Below, piece by piece: positions 25,623-35,112 of a DNA stretch of 64,000 nucleotides. Positions within the stretch are counted from its first letter, which is position 1; each line of letters begins with the position of its first letter. The stretch spans positions 1-64,000 of the forward strand of contig NZ_FXTI01000005.1 of the NCBI RefSeq assembly GCF_900182565.1. Direction: 5' to 3'. The position numbers were made by a program, and so were the translations under genes. The DNA comes from Melghirimyces algeriensis. Lineage in GTDB: Bacteria; Bacillota; Bacilli; Thermoactinomycetales; DSM-45169. The notes below the pieces were generated by a model, which saw only the letters and a list, made by a program, of their open reading frames with translations, made no database searches and was not told where the DNA came from.

Positions 25623-25645
25623 AAAAGCGGGTTCCCTGAACCCGC
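25623..25645 (-). terminator. Terminator of the CBS-domain gene
   Basis: On the minus strand GCGGGTTC/GAACCCGC closes on an AGG loop and is followed by TTTTCA. Confidence 0.75.
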
Positions 25646-25752
25646 ATGTCCATTACTACAAAAAACAAAGGAGGTTCCTTTATTTATAACGGTCAAAATG
25701 ACACTTTTTTTACAATCTATAGCGCTTTGTCTGCAATCAACATCAGCCTGGA

Positions 25753-26232
25753 CTATGAAGTCTGACCCTCTTTCTGCCTTTCTACCATATCTTCAAGAAA
25801 TTCCTGCTGAAAAAACTCCGTCACTTTCTCCATTAACACCCGCCGGGTTAAAATTCCCATAAATCGATTGTCAAAATCAATGATCGGGATGTAAGGGCGA
25901 TCCAGAAGAACATCAAAGGCAAAAGAAAAGATGGAATTGGGCAGGATCGCAGAATGATTTTTATTCATTGCATGACAAACCTGAAATTCAGATAAGCGGT
26001 GAAAACGAAAATCATTACTGTTCAACATAAAATCCAGAATATTGGTTTTACTGATCACGCCTTCCACTCTGTCTTCATCATCGATGACAGGAACGGAGGC
26101 GTACCCTTTTCGCGTCAGAACCAAAAGCGCTCTCTCCAATGTCCAATCCGGATGAACAGTAATCACTTCTTCTCTGGAAATAATCAGTGGAGATATTTCA
26201 CGGTCAAACAAGCTCAAATCTTTTTTTTGCAT
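25753..26232 (-). CDS. CBS-domain protein (CbpB/YkuL-like)
   Basis: From the ATG at 26232 the protein has 159 residues with two CBS motifs (about 13-70 and 78-140). Each pairs a core such as RALLVLTRKGYASVPVIDDEDRVEGVISKTNIL with a shorter second copy ending IIDFDNRFMGILTRRVL. It resembles CbpB, a c-di-AMP-binding protein that in Bacillus controls the stringent-response enzyme Rel. That function is inferred from family resemblance only. The frame is open 52 codons further upstream, but a good promoter lies inside that stretch (26314-26343), so the longer form is unlikely. Confidence 0.82.
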   Translation of the reverse strand: MQKKDLSLFDREISPLIISREEVITVHPDWTLERALLVLTRKGYASVPVIDDEDRVEGVISKTNILDFMLNSNDFRFHRLSEFQVCHAMNKNHSAILPNSIFSFAFDVLLDRPYIPIIDFDNRFMGILTRRVLMEKVTEFFQQEFLEDMVERQKEGQTS

Positions 26233-26313
26233 GGGAAACACAACCTTTGATTCTGAAATTTCTGTGTTAAAGGGAAAACAAAGGTCTGATGCCGACTGTA
26301 ATTTCCAGAAATT

Positions 26314-26343
26314 ATCATACCGCTGAGTTTCTGTTTCAGTCAA
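26314..26343 (-). promoter_or_regulatory. SigmaA promoter of the CBS-domain gene
   Basis: On the minus strand TTGACT (26338-26343) and TATGAT (26314-26319) are 18 bp apart. The start site would fall near 26307, which supports the ATG at 26232. Confidence 0.65.
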
Positions 26344-26395
26344 GTTTGGGGCATGCCCAAACGGCAACATTGCCCACTGGCCTAACATAAAACGC

Positions 26396-26477
26396 CAAAA
26401 AAAAACCCCGTCAGGTCAAGGAGAGGTTTGAATTATAACCTCTTTCCTTGATCGGTAGGGTGAACACCCAGTTCACC
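26396..26477 (-). terminator. Tandem hairpins and T run after the TPR gene
   Basis: In minus-strand order there is a perfect 8-bp hairpin GGGTGAAC/GTTCACCC (26457-26477), then a long hairpin in which TCCTTGA and AACCTC arms pair (26415-26450), then GACGGGG and nine T residues (26396-26404). The spacing of about 10 nt between the second hairpin and the T run is unusual for a simple terminator. The rest of the 390-nt gap to the CBS gene shows only that gene's promoter. Confidence 0.55.
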
Positions 26478-26624
26478 CTCCAATCCCGGCCAATTATCCC
26501 AAGGACAAGCCTTTTTTGCGGGTAATCAGAAAAGTAGAGGGACACCCGCAGCAAAAACAGACGTAGTCATCCCTCAAGAACAACAACCTCCCAGCCGACC
26601 AACACAGCATATGCACGCAAGCAG

Positions 26625-28352
26625 CTACTTTATGCCTGGCTTATGAATGGATGGACAGACCTTCTTCAATACTCTTACATGACGTCCCACTGTGGAAGAA
26701 GAAACGTGATGTTTTCCGGCAACACATTTCAGCGAAAGGGAGATTCCATGAAGACGGGCAACGATATATTCCAGTGCTGCTGCCCATCCTTCCACCTTGC
26801 GAATTTTGGGAAGATCAGCCTGATTTTCTTGCAGGAACTCCTTCCAGATGATCTGGACATCATTCATTTGAATGAGATCGTAGTCTCCATCCATTTTTTT
26901 CAAGCAACACTCCAGAACTTTTTCCCATTGTTTTATGCACTCCGGAAGCTGCTCCGTCAACTCATTGGGTCGAATCATCCGCTCCTGTCCATCCAATATG
27001 GCACAGCAGGAGTCCTTCATTCCCATCTGAGAAAGGACATGAAGTGCAAACCGTTTCAGATCATCATCTTCATTCTGTTTCATCAGAAAACAGCGAAGAA
27101 CCTGTTCCACTTCCCGATCAGCAATCCACTCAAACACTTGGAGAACCTGTAGCTTCGTTTCTTTGTCTCCGTGATTTAAGGCCCAGAAAAACGAAGAACG
27201 AAGCAACGGATTTTGCTGAACGAGTTCCGGAACAAGATGCTGATGTTGAGTCAGTTGCATCAGTTGCTCTTCAAAGGGCAGTTGATAATGATAACTGACC
27301 GTGGGAACCGATGACGGATACAAGTTGGACCATCTGTCCATCCGACTGAGATAAAAAGACGGAATATCCGATTCGGGGTCCAGCTCCTGGGCGATCCGCC
27401 AATAGCTTTGAGCCAGCTGAAAACGTTTGTTATTGAAGGCAGCTGCCGCCAAATAATGATAAAGACTTGAGTCTGGACGCTCCTCCCGCTTCAAAAGCTT
27501 GCGGAAGAGCCAAAGTGCTGCCTGATGTTCCCCCAAAATTCCCAGAGTGATTGCCAGTTTATACATATGTTCCAGTTGAAGTGGCACCCACTTTTTCAGG
27601 AGTGTCACCAACCGCTCTCTGTTTTCCCGATCTCTTTGATGCTGAAACAGAATCGCCAAATTGCAGAGCGCATGAAGATTGTGAGGGTCCGCCTCCAACA
27701 CCTGTTGAATCAACTCTGTCGCTTTCTTCACATCTCCCATGTAATAATAAGCCAACGCCAAATTATTTTTGCCCGGATAAAAGTTGGGATATTTCTTAAT
27801 CAACTCTTCCAGGATCTCCGCAGCAAGAAAAAATTGCCCTGATTCCAGACAGTTGCTCGCTTCATCATGTTGTATCAGCCAATCTTGTTTTGGTTTCACC
27901 TTTGGACGGCGAGGGCTTCGTCCCTGCTCATAGGCAAGCATATCCAACATCTCTTCCGCTTCAGACACAAACTCCCCTTTGGGAGCCACTTCCAGATATC
28001 GAATCAGATAATCTTCAGCCCGTTCAAAATCCTCCAGATTGGCTGCATTATTGGCCATATAAAACCAGCATTCATAAAGTTCAGGATCTGCATGGGACAA
28101 GATCTTTTCCAGAATTTCATTGGATTCTTCAAAACGACCCATCTCCGACAGTATTCCAGCAAGATTGCATAGATTGACTGGGTTATCCGGTTCCTTTTCA
28201 ACAGCCAGGCGAAAATATTTCAACGCTTGATCATACCGGTGCCGATCCAATGAACGAACGGCTCGTTCAAAGAAAAAACCGGCATCCAATCGCAACTGAA
28301 CAACCTTATGTCCTTTGGATGGCTTCTTCACGTCAGCACATTGCTTTTTCAT
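26625..28352 (-). CDS. TPR-repeat protein with C-terminal helix-turn-helix (YvcD-like)
   Basis: The protein has about 575 residues from the ATG at 28352, which follows GGTGGGG; the frame is open 29 codons further. Several tetratricopeptide repeats are visible, for example at about 20-55 (FERAVRSLDRHRYDQALKYFRLAVEKEPDNP) and 180-250 (NNLALAYYYMGDVKKATELIQQVLEADPHN). The last 45 residues contain a helix-turn-helix-like stretch (VAGKHHVSSSTVGRHVRVLKKV). A TPR protein stands in a similar place beside the his operon in B. subtilis (yvcD). Its role is unknown; the ends suggest protein contacts combined with DNA binding. Confidence 0.85.
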   Translation of the reverse strand: MKKQCADVKKPSKGHKVVQLRLDAGFFFERAVRSLDRHRYDQALKYFRLAVEKEPDNPVNLCNLAGILSEMGRFEESNEILEKILSHADPELYECWFYMANNAANLEDFERAEDYLIRYLEVAPKGEFVSEAEEMLDMLAYEQGRSPRRPKVKPKQDWLIQHDEASNCLESGQFFLAAEILEELIKKYPNFYPGKNNLALAYYYMGDVKKATELIQQVLEADPHNLHALCNLAILFQHQRDRENRERLVTLLKKWVPLQLEHMYKLAITLGILGEHQAALWLFRKLLKREERPDSSLYHYLAAAAFNNKRFQLAQSYWRIAQELDPESDIPSFYLSRMDRWSNLYPSSVPTVSYHYQLPFEEQLMQLTQHQHLVPELVQQNPLLRSSFFWALNHGDKETKLQVLQVFEWIADREVEQVLRCFLMKQNEDDDLKRFALHVLSQMGMKDSCCAILDGQERMIRPNELTEQLPECIKQWEKVLECCLKKMDGDYDLIQMNDVQIIWKEFLQENQADLPKIRKVEGWAAALEYIVARLHGISLSLKCVAGKHHVSSSTVGRHVRVLKKVCPSIHKPGIK

Positions 28353-28598
28353 CGCATCCCCACCCAACAACAGGGTTTGAGCTCCATGGATAACTTCGGG
28401 AAAAGTATACCATATTCCAGGATGGATTACATACCTCACCGGAAGTGAGGAAAAGAAGCCGATTTATAAATACTTACAAATATTCAGTTTCTTATTTCCC
28501 AACTGATCCGGCAGATACATCAACCGGAATCAGTTATCCAAGAACATTTTCTATTTTGATTGTATGGAAGCAACATGAGACCGTCAACTGACTGAGAT

Positions 28599-29237
28599 TT
28601 ACCGAGCTGACCCTTGTTTTCTGTGCCGCTTTTCCAGTTCAGCCAAAACGCAATCCAAAGAGAGTCTTTGTTCCCGAAGGAGAACCAGAAGATGGAAAAT
28701 GAGATCAGAAATCTCCCAAGCAAGCTCTTCAGAAGACCGGTTTTTTGCAGCAATCACCACTTCTGTGGCTTCTTCCCCCACTTTTTTCAGAATCGTATCC
28801 ACTCCTTCTTCAAAAAGCTGGGTCGTATACGATTTTTCAGGCCGTTCGGCTTCTCTTGTGGCAATCACCTGTTCAAGGGTGTTCAAAATGGCAAACCGAT
28901 CGTGCAATTTCTCCTCCCCTTTTTGAAAACAGGAGTAATGACCGGTATGACACGCCGGACCCCTGGGGCGAACTTGGATCAACAAGGCATCTTGATCACA
29001 ATCATAACGAATTGCCGTCACTTTTTGTGTATTTCCCGAAGTCGCTCCTTTGTGCCACAATTCGTTCCGAGACCGACTCCAAAACCATGTCTCTCCGGTT
29101 TCCACGGTTTTTTGGAGAGACTGATCATTCATATAGGCCAAGGTAAGGACTTCCTTACTGTCAGCATCTTGAACGATCGCCGGAATCAAGCCTTTTTCAT
29201 CAAATTGGACAGCGGAACAATCCAGTTCTATGTTCAC
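28599..29237 (-). CDS. hisIE: Bifunctional phosphoribosyl-AMP cyclohydrolase / phosphoribosyl-ATP pyrophosphatase
   Basis: Steps 2 and 3 of histidine synthesis are fused in one 212-residue protein. The N-terminal cyclohydrolase (about 1-115) has WFWSRSRNELWHKGATSG and the metal site DCDQDALLIQV...ACHTGHYSCF. The C-terminal pyrophosphatase (about 118-205) has EEATEVVIAAKN and EISDLIFHLLVLL. It is the last gene of the his operon and overlaps hisF by four bases. Confidence 0.96.
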   Translation of the reverse strand: MNIELDCSAVQFDEKGLIPAIVQDADSKEVLTLAYMNDQSLQKTVETGETWFWSRSRNELWHKGATSGNTQKVTAIRYDCDQDALLIQVRPRGPACHTGHYSCFQKGEEKLHDRFAILNTLEQVIATREAERPEKSYTTQLFEEGVDTILKKVGEEATEVVIAAKNRSSEELAWEISDLIFHLLVLLREQRLSLDCVLAELEKRHRKQGSAR

Positions 29238-29992
29238 CGAACATGCACTCCCTTATCTTTTAGCCAAGATTTCAATGGACCCAATGGAATTTCCTGATAA
29301 TGAAAAACCGATGCAGCCAGTGCAGCGGTTGCACGTGTTTTCTTAAACACCTCATAGAAATGCTCCATGGTCCCTGCTCCTCCGGAAGCGATCACAGGCA
29401 CCCGGATGGCATCTGTAACCGCTTGGGTGAGTGCCAGATCATACCCGCTTTTATGCCCATCCTGATCCATGCTGGTAAGCAAAATCTCTCCAGCTCCTCT
29501 TTCCACCGCTTCCCTGGCCCACTCAACCGCCCGTCGATCCGTTCGGCGCCGGCCTCCGTGAGAATAAACATACCAATCCTTCCTCTCCCGGTCATAACAG
29601 GCATCAATGGCTACTACGATACACTGCGTCCCAAACCGGGAGGCTCCTTCTTCAATCAATTCCGGATGTTGAAGACAGGCTGTATTGATGGACACTTTAT
29701 CTGCTCCAGATCGCAACATGCGAAACATATCTTCCGTAGAGGAAATCCCCCCACCCACAGTAAACGGAATGGAAAGCGTTCCCGCCGCTTTCTGAACCAT
29801 ATCCACCAATGTTTTTCTCCCTTCATGGGAAGCGGAAATATCCAAAAAGACCAGTTCATCTGCTCCAGTATGATCATAATGGGCTGACAGTTCCACAGGG
29901 TCCCCGGCATCCCGCAGATTTTCAAAAGAGACTCCCTTGACCACTCGTCCATCTGCTACATCAAGACAAGGAATAATCCGTTTGGTTATCAT
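29234..29992 (-). CDS. hisF: Imidazole glycerol phosphate synthase, cyclase subunit
   Basis: The 252-residue (beta/alpha)8 barrel closes the imidazole ring with ammonia from HisH, producing IGP and AICAR. It has the catalytic aspartates in RIIPCLDVADGRVVKG and LTSMDQDGHKSGYD, and phosphate-binding GGGISS and ASGGAG. The start lies three bases after the hisA stop region, and the end overlaps hisIE. Confidence 0.97.
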   Translation of the reverse strand: MITKRIIPCLDVADGRVVKGVSFENLRDAGDPVELSAHYDHTGADELVFLDISASHEGRKTLVDMVQKAAGTLSIPFTVGGGISSTEDMFRMLRSGADKVSINTACLQHPELIEEGASRFGTQCIVVAIDACYDRERKDWYVYSHGGRRRTDRRAVEWAREAVERGAGEILLTSMDQDGHKSGYDLALTQAVTDAIRVPVIASGGAGTMEHFYEVFKKTRATAALAASVFHYQEIPLGPLKSWLKDKGVHVR

Positions 29993-29995
29993 GAT

Positions 29996-30730
29996 TCACT
30001 TCTCCTCACTTACTCTGAGCGCCTCCATTATATCCATATCCCCTGTGTACAAAGCTTTGCCGACAATGGCTCCAGCTACACCTTCATTGTGAAACCGAGC
30101 TAGTTCCCTCAAGTGATCGGTATTTTTGACTCCGCCGGAAGCAATCACATTCTTTCCGGTAGCCTTTGCAAGAGATCGAACGGCAGAGGTGTTGGGTCCC
30201 ATCAAAGTCCCGTCACGGGAAATATCGGTAAAGATAAACGTATCCGCTCCAAGAGCAGCCATTTCTTTTCCCAACTCCTCCGCCCGCACTTTTGAAGTAT
30301 CCAGCCATCCATGGGTTGCAACCAAGCCATTCCGTGCATCCAGTCCCACAGCAATCCGATCCGCATATCGATTGAGCACAGCCTTTACAAAATCAGGGTT
30401 GTCAACCGCAGCGGAACCGATCACCACTCTGGTCACGCCTTCATCAAGAAGCATTTTCAACCTTTTCATGTCTCGAACTCCTCCCCCCACTTGGACAGGA
30501 ATCCCAACCGTCTGAACGATTTTCCGAATGACGGAAATGTTAACCGGGTCCCCTGTACGGGCAGCATCCAAATCAACAATGTGAAGCCATTTGGCCCCTT
30601 TTTTCTCCCATCGAGAAGCTACCGTTACAGGATCATGGTCATAAACGGTTTCCTGTTGAAAGTCCCCCTGGAACAGGCGAACACATCGTCCCGACCGAAG
30701 ATCAATAGCGGGATAAAGGGTGAACGTCAC
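29996..30730 (-). CDS. hisA: ProFAR isomerase
   Basis: HisA opens the sugar ring of ProFAR to PRFAR. The 244-residue barrel has the acid in LYPAIDLRSGRCVRLFQGDF, the second acid in TDISRDGTLMGPN, and phosphate-binding VGGGVRD and ASGGVKN. It overlaps hisH by four bases, which suggests coupled translation. Confidence 0.97.
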   Translation of the reverse strand: MTFTLYPAIDLRSGRCVRLFQGDFQQETVYDHDPVTVASRWEKKGAKWLHIVDLDAARTGDPVNISVIRKIVQTVGIPVQVGGGVRDMKRLKMLLDEGVTRVVIGSAAVDNPDFVKAVLNRYADRIAVGLDARNGLVATHGWLDTSKVRAEELGKEMAALGADTFIFTDISRDGTLMGPNTSAVRSLAKATGKNVIASGGVKNTDHLRELARFHNEGVAGAIVGKALYTGDMDIMEALRVSEEK

Positions 30731-31350
30731 AAGCGATTCCTCCCTTGCTGACAGAAAGACGCAAATCGATTGAGAAGCTTGAGGCCCGTTTCCCCGCTTT
30801 TTTCCGGGTGGAACTGCATGCCAAATAAATGATTTCTTCCAACGATCGCGGTCACTTCCTGATAATAGTCCGTCACCGCCAGAACATCTTCCCGATTATC
30901 AGGAAGGACATAATAGGAATGAACAAAATAAACATATCCCTCATCCACCCCTTTAAACAAAGGGTGTGGACCATGAAAACGAAGTCCGTTCCAGCCCATA
31001 TGAGGAATATTGAAATCCCCTTCAAAACGAACCACATGACCGGCCAGCAAATTAAGGCCCTGATGAAAACCGTGTTCTTCACTGCTTGTAAACATCAATT
31101 GCATACCGAGGCAGATTCCTAAAAGGGGTTTACCATCTCTTAAGACGGTCTCTTGGATCACATCCACCAAACCTCGTTTTTTCAACTCCTTCATTGCATC
31201 GCCAAACGCTCCTACACCTGGCAGAATCAATCCACTGGAGTGACGGACTTCATCCGGGTCCGATGTGATTTGACAGGGATAACCCATCCGTTCCAAGGCT
31301 TGGCTGACACTGTACAAGTTCCCCATTCCATAATCAATCACAGCAATCAT
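30727..31350 (-). CDS. hisH: Imidazole glycerol phosphate synthase, glutamine amidotransferase subunit
   Basis: HisH releases ammonia from glutamine for HisF. The 207-residue class I amidotransferase has the oxyanion region LPGVGAFGDAM, the nucleophile in LLGICLGMQLMF, and the His/Glu pair in GMQFHPEKSG. The start shares its first base with the hisB stop. Confidence 0.97.
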   Translation of the reverse strand: MIAVIDYGMGNLYSVSQALERMGYPCQITSDPDEVRHSSGLILPGVGAFGDAMKELKKRGLVDVIQETVLRDGKPLLGICLGMQLMFTSSEEHGFHQGLNLLAGHVVRFEGDFNIPHMGWNGLRFHGPHPLFKGVDEGYVYFVHSYYVLPDNREDVLAVTDYYQEVTAIVGRNHLFGMQFHPEKSGETGLKLLNRFASFCQQGRNRL

Positions 31351-31943
31351 TATGACAACACCCCTTTGGAGGATGGGACGGACCGGGTGCGAGGATCAAT
31401 TTGAACCGCCTCATCCAGAGCCCTTCCTAAAGCTTTGAAGAGAGATTCAATCATATGATGCGTATTTCTTCCATAATGAAGAATGACATGAAGGTTCATC
31501 CGAGCCTCCAGCGCCAGCTTCCAAAAAAATTCATGAACTAATTCCGTATCAAAGCTCCCCACCCATTGAGCAGGAAACTGAGCACGAAATTCCAGATGGG
31601 GCCGGTTGGAAAGGTCCAGAACCACCTGACCCAAGGTTTCATCCATTGGAATCCAGGCTTGGCCATAGCGACGTATTTGCTGCTTGCTGCCTAAGGCTTC
31701 ACGGATCGCCTGTCCCAGGCATATTGCAATATCCTCAACCGTATGATGATCATCAATCTCCAGGTCACCGTCTGCCTCCACACGAAGATCAAAGAGACCA
31801 TGTACCGCAAACAAATCCAACATATGTTCCAAAAAAGGAACGCCGGTCTTCAATTTGGATGTTCCTGATCCATCCAAATTGATGCTGACCAAAATTCGGG
31901 TTTCTTTGGTCTCCCTTTCAATCGTTGCTGTTCGATCACTCAT
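31350..31943 (-). CDS. hisB: Imidazoleglycerol-phosphate dehydratase
   Basis: The enzyme makes imidazole acetol phosphate. It has 197 residues from the ATG at 31943, which is preceded by GGGGGAAG; the frame is open 14 codons further upstream. The manganese-binding motifs are present in both halves: HMLDLFAVHGLFD and DDHHTVED in the first, LVHEFFWKLALEARMNLHV and NTHHMIESLFKALGRAL in the second. It is a stand-alone dehydratase without the phosphatase fusion of enterobacteria. It overlaps the end of hisD by eight bases. Confidence 0.96.
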   Translation of the reverse strand: MSDRTATIERETKETRILVSINLDGSGTSKLKTGVPFLEHMLDLFAVHGLFDLRVEADGDLEIDDHHTVEDIAICLGQAIREALGSKQQIRRYGQAWIPMDETLGQVVLDLSNRPHLEFRAQFPAQWVGSFDTELVHEFFWKLALEARMNLHVILHYGRNTHHMIESLFKALGRALDEAVQIDPRTRSVPSSKGVLS

Positions 31944-33219
31944 TTTCTTCCCCCTTTTTGAAACGGACACGGATGGATTCGGCATGCGCTGTTAATCCTT
32001 CGGCTTCAGCCAAGGTAATAATCGACTCTGCATCCCGACAGAGTGCTTCGTGACTGTAAGCAATTAAACTGGTCTTTTTAATAAAGTCATCCACACCCAG
32101 CGGGGAGAAAAAACGCGCCGTTCCATTGGTCGGCAACACATGATTGGGTCCCGCAACATAATCCCCGACGGGTTCCGGACTGTCGGGCCCCAGAAAAAGA
32201 GCACCCGCATTTTTCACCCGTCCCATCCACTTCCAAGGGTCCTTGACCATCAGTTCCAAATGTTCCGGTGCCAAACGGTTGGCCGTCTCCACAGCTTCTT
32301 CCAGATCTCCGGTTAAACAGATCGCTCCATAGTTCTGGATGGATTCAGTAGCAATCTCTTTTCGCAAGAGCCGATCACACTGCTTTTTCAACTCCATGGC
32401 GACTGCCTCTGCCAAAGCGGGAGAAGGAGTGAGCAAAACCGCAGAAGCCATCGAATCATGCTCTGCCTGGGATAACAGATCGGCCGCCACATAGACAGGA
32501 TTGGCACTTTCATCGGCCACTACAACAATCTCACTGGGACCGGCCACCATGTCAATATCCACCTGACCATATACCAGTCGCTTCGCCATCGCGACATAAA
32601 TATTTCCCGGTCCAACAACCTTGTCCACTTTTGGAATGGATTCGGTTCCATAAGCCAATGCCCCTACAGCTTGGGCTCCACCCACTTTAAATACCTGATG
32701 AACCCCCGCTTCCCGCGCCGCCACCAGTGTGGAAGCATAAATACGGTTATCCGGACCAGGTGGGGTCACCATCACGATTTCCTCCACACCGGCCACCACA
32801 GCAGGGATTGCATTCATCAATACCGACGAGGGATACGCCGCACGCCCCCCAGGAACATAGATTCCAACCCTGGTCAACGGGCGAATCAGCTGTCCCAGCA
32901 CCGTCCCCTCTGTCTCTGTCACCATCCAGGACTGGCTCTTTTGCCGTTCATGATAGCAACGAATTCGCTGTGCAGCCTGCCGAAGAGCATCAATAAGGGA
33001 TTGCGGCACCTGTTGATACGCTTCATCAAATTCTTCCGCAGATACCTGAAGTTCCTGTAGATTAGCACCGTCAAACGTCTGTGTATACCGGATAAGAGCT
33101 GAGTCCCCGCCCTTCTTCACTTCAGCCAGAATTTCCTTTACAATCTTTTCCTGGCGAGCTGTTCCTTTCTCTGTTTGACGGCGTGTTGATAGTTGCTCCG
33201 GATTGATAATGGAGATCAC
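31936..33219 (-). CDS. hisD: Histidinol dehydrogenase
   Basis: The last enzyme of the pathway oxidises histidinol to histidine with NAD+. The 427 residues include GRAAYPSSVLMN, the signature VDKVVGPGNIYVAMAKRLVYGQVDIDMVAGPSE-type segment, SQAEHDSMASAVL with catalytic and zinc-binding residues, and APEHLEL. It overlaps hisG by four bases. Confidence 0.97.
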   Translation of the reverse strand: MISIINPEQLSTRRQTEKGTARQEKIVKEILAEVKKGGDSALIRYTQTFDGANLQELQVSAEEFDEAYQQVPQSLIDALRQAAQRIRCYHERQKSQSWMVTETEGTVLGQLIRPLTRVGIYVPGGRAAYPSSVLMNAIPAVVAGVEEIVMVTPPGPDNRIYASTLVAAREAGVHQVFKVGGAQAVGALAYGTESIPKVDKVVGPGNIYVAMAKRLVYGQVDIDMVAGPSEIVVVADESANPVYVAADLLSQAEHDSMASAVLLTPSPALAEAVAMELKKQCDRLLRKEIATESIQNYGAICLTGDLEEAVETANRLAPEHLELMVKDPWKWMGRVKNAGALFLGPDSPEPVGDYVAGPNHVLPTNGTARFFSPLGVDDFIKKTSLIAYSHEALCRDAESIITLAEAEGLTAHAESIRVRFKKGEENE

Positions 33220-33869
33220 ACAACATTTCCCCTTCCGTTCACCAGACCATCCAATCGTTCACAAAGCCGATCCATCCAACCACTTTTCAGGCGGTAACTG
33301 GATCGATTGGCAATCAACCGGGATGTAATCGAGGCGATCTTCTCCAGCTCCACCAGACCATTCTCCTGGAGTGTCCGACCAGTGGATACAATATCCACAA
33401 TTCGATCTGCCAGTCCAATGATAGGCGCCAGTTCCACCGATCCATTGAGACGAACAACCTCTACCTGCTGTCCCTTTTCCCGAAAATAGCGATCTGCAAT
33501 CCGGGGATACTTTGTAGCCACTTTCGGGTTGAGTACCGGCTTCCAATCGCTCATTCCAGCCACGGATATCCGGCAAGCACTGATTTTCAGATCCAAAATC
33601 TCATACACTTCCCGATTTTCCTCCATCAGGACATCTTTTCCCGCTACACCCAGATCTGCCACTCCATGCTCCACATAAGTGGGGACATCCATGGGTTTCA
33701 CCAGCAGAAATGAAAGAGATTCTTCCGGCACCTCAACGATCAGCTTTCGTGATCCTTCCATCATTTCTTCTGAAACCGGGTATCCTGCTTGTCTGAACAG
33801 TTGCAATGACTCATTGAATATCCGTCCCTTGGGCATGGCAATCACCAGCTTCTCATCAGAGGTTTCCAT
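33216..33869 (-). CDS. hisG: ATP phosphoribosyltransferase, short form catalytic subunit
   Basis: HisG starts histidine synthesis by joining PRPP to ATP. The 217-residue length marks the short form, which lacks the C-terminal regulatory domain and needs HisZ, encoded just upstream. Visible segments are IAMPKGRIFNESLQLF, DVPTYVEHGVADLGVAGKDVL and the PRPP loop DIVSTGRTLQENGL. It overlaps the end of hisZ by 14 bases. Confidence 0.97.
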   Translation of the reverse strand: METSDEKLVIAMPKGRIFNESLQLFRQAGYPVSEEMMEGSRKLIVEVPEESLSFLLVKPMDVPTYVEHGVADLGVAGKDVLMEENREVYEILDLKISACRISVAGMSDWKPVLNPKVATKYPRIADRYFREKGQQVEVVRLNGSVELAPIIGLADRIVDIVSTGRTLQENGLVELEKIASITSRLIANRSSYRLKSGWMDRLCERLDGLVNGRGNVV

Positions 33870-35019
33870 CCCCGATCACCTCCTCCACCCGATCATATCC
33901 TGCAAGGGAATCAAAGGAACGATCCGATTCCTTGACAAAGAGCGATACCGCTTTTCCTTGCCGACGCATTCGATTGGCAATCTGAAACGCTTCATACCGC
34001 ATGTTGCGGGAATAGACCAACGCCACCCGTTCCGGATGATCAGGACCTTGTGTACTGGCCATCACCAAACGGTCTGTTTTTAGTGCAAACCCCCTGGCGG
34101 AAGCGGGACGGTCAAACTGCTCCAACAGGCGATCATACCGACCACCGGATAAAAGATAATAACCTTCCGACCCATACCCTTCAAAATACACCCCAGTATA
34201 ATAATCCAAACTTCCAACCAAACTGAGATCCAGGACCACCCGCGAAGCGACTCCCCAATCTTCCAATGCATGCCACATAGCTTTCAGGTGAGTCACTTCC
34301 TCTGCAACCTGTTTTCCACCATCCATCTTGGCCAACTGATCCAGTCTTTCCTGGCCTCCCTTCATCGTCAACAGAGAGAGAACCATTTGCTTTTTGTCCG
34401 AACCATTCAGAGACTGAACGCTTTCCCGAAATTCTACCAGATTGCGACGCCCCAGACTTTGCTTCAGCTTCGCGATCATTTCCGGCTCCTGTACAACATG
34501 CTCCAACAGCGCATTTAACAGACGGATATGACCCACTGCCACCTGGATATTCTGTACTCCACAGGCTTTCATCGCTTCCACGGCAAGAGCCACCACTTCA
34601 GCATCCGCTTCAGGAGAATGGTCTCCGACCAGTTCCACACCGGATTGAAAAAATTCTGCGTTTCTACCCGCTTCCCTCTCTTGGGCACGAAAGACATTGC
34701 TATGATAGCAAAGGCGTATAGGAAAAGGCTCCTCCTTCATCAAGGTTGACACCACACGGGATATGGGAGTGGTTTGATCGGGTCGAAGAACCAAGGTGCG
34801 CCCCTGACCGTCCAACAGTTTAAACAATTTTTCCTCTTCAATGGCACTCGCTTTTCCCACTGTATCAAAATACTCCAGCGTGGGAGTGATCACTTCCCGG
34901 TAGCCCCAAGATCGGAAGCAGTCTTCCACTTGTTTTTCAACCCACTTCTTCTTGGAAACAAATTCCGGTAGAAAATCGCGGACACCCATCGGCTTTTCAA
35001 ATATTCGCGGTTTCGCCAT
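33856..35019 (-). CDS. hisZ: ATP phosphoribosyltransferase regulatory subunit
   Basis: HisZ resembles histidyl-tRNA synthetase but is catalytically inactive in tRNA charging; it binds short-form HisG and provides histidine feedback. The 387-residue protein shows class II synthetase-like pieces: GVRDFLPEF, EVITPTLEYFDTVGKA, LRPDQTTPISRVVS and LSGGRYDRLLEQF. It is the first gene of the operon hisZ-G-D-B-H-A-F-IE. The aminotransferase hisC and a histidinol phosphatase are not in this window. The 93-nt leader is AT-rich with a GATAAA-like -10 but no clear -35 and no T-box. Confidence 0.95.
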   Translation of the reverse strand: MAKPRIFEKPMGVRDFLPEFVSKKKWVEKQVEDCFRSWGYREVITPTLEYFDTVGKASAIEEEKLFKLLDGQGRTLVLRPDQTTPISRVVSTLMKEEPFPIRLCYHSNVFRAQEREAGRNAEFFQSGVELVGDHSPEADAEVVALAVEAMKACGVQNIQVAVGHIRLLNALLEHVVQEPEMIAKLKQSLGRRNLVEFRESVQSLNGSDKKQMVLSLLTMKGGQERLDQLAKMDGGKQVAEEVTHLKAMWHALEDWGVASRVVLDLSLVGSLDYYTGVYFEGYGSEGYYLLSGGRYDRLLEQFDRPASARGFALKTDRLVMASTQGPDHPERVALVYSRNMRYEAFQIANRMRRQGKAVSLFVKESDRSFDSLAGYDRVEEVIGDGNL

Positions 35020-35112
35020 CCCATGAACACTCCCAAAACAGAATGCTTTATCTCGCTAATGAAATAAAGTTAAAATAATTTCTTGTTAGTTTAACACTGG
35101 TGAAGAAACGCG

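Noticed and set aside
26233..26388. Fifty-two-residue N-terminal extension of the CBS-domain protein
   Set aside because: A sigmaA promoter lies inside it, and the extra residues do not resemble a CBS protein.
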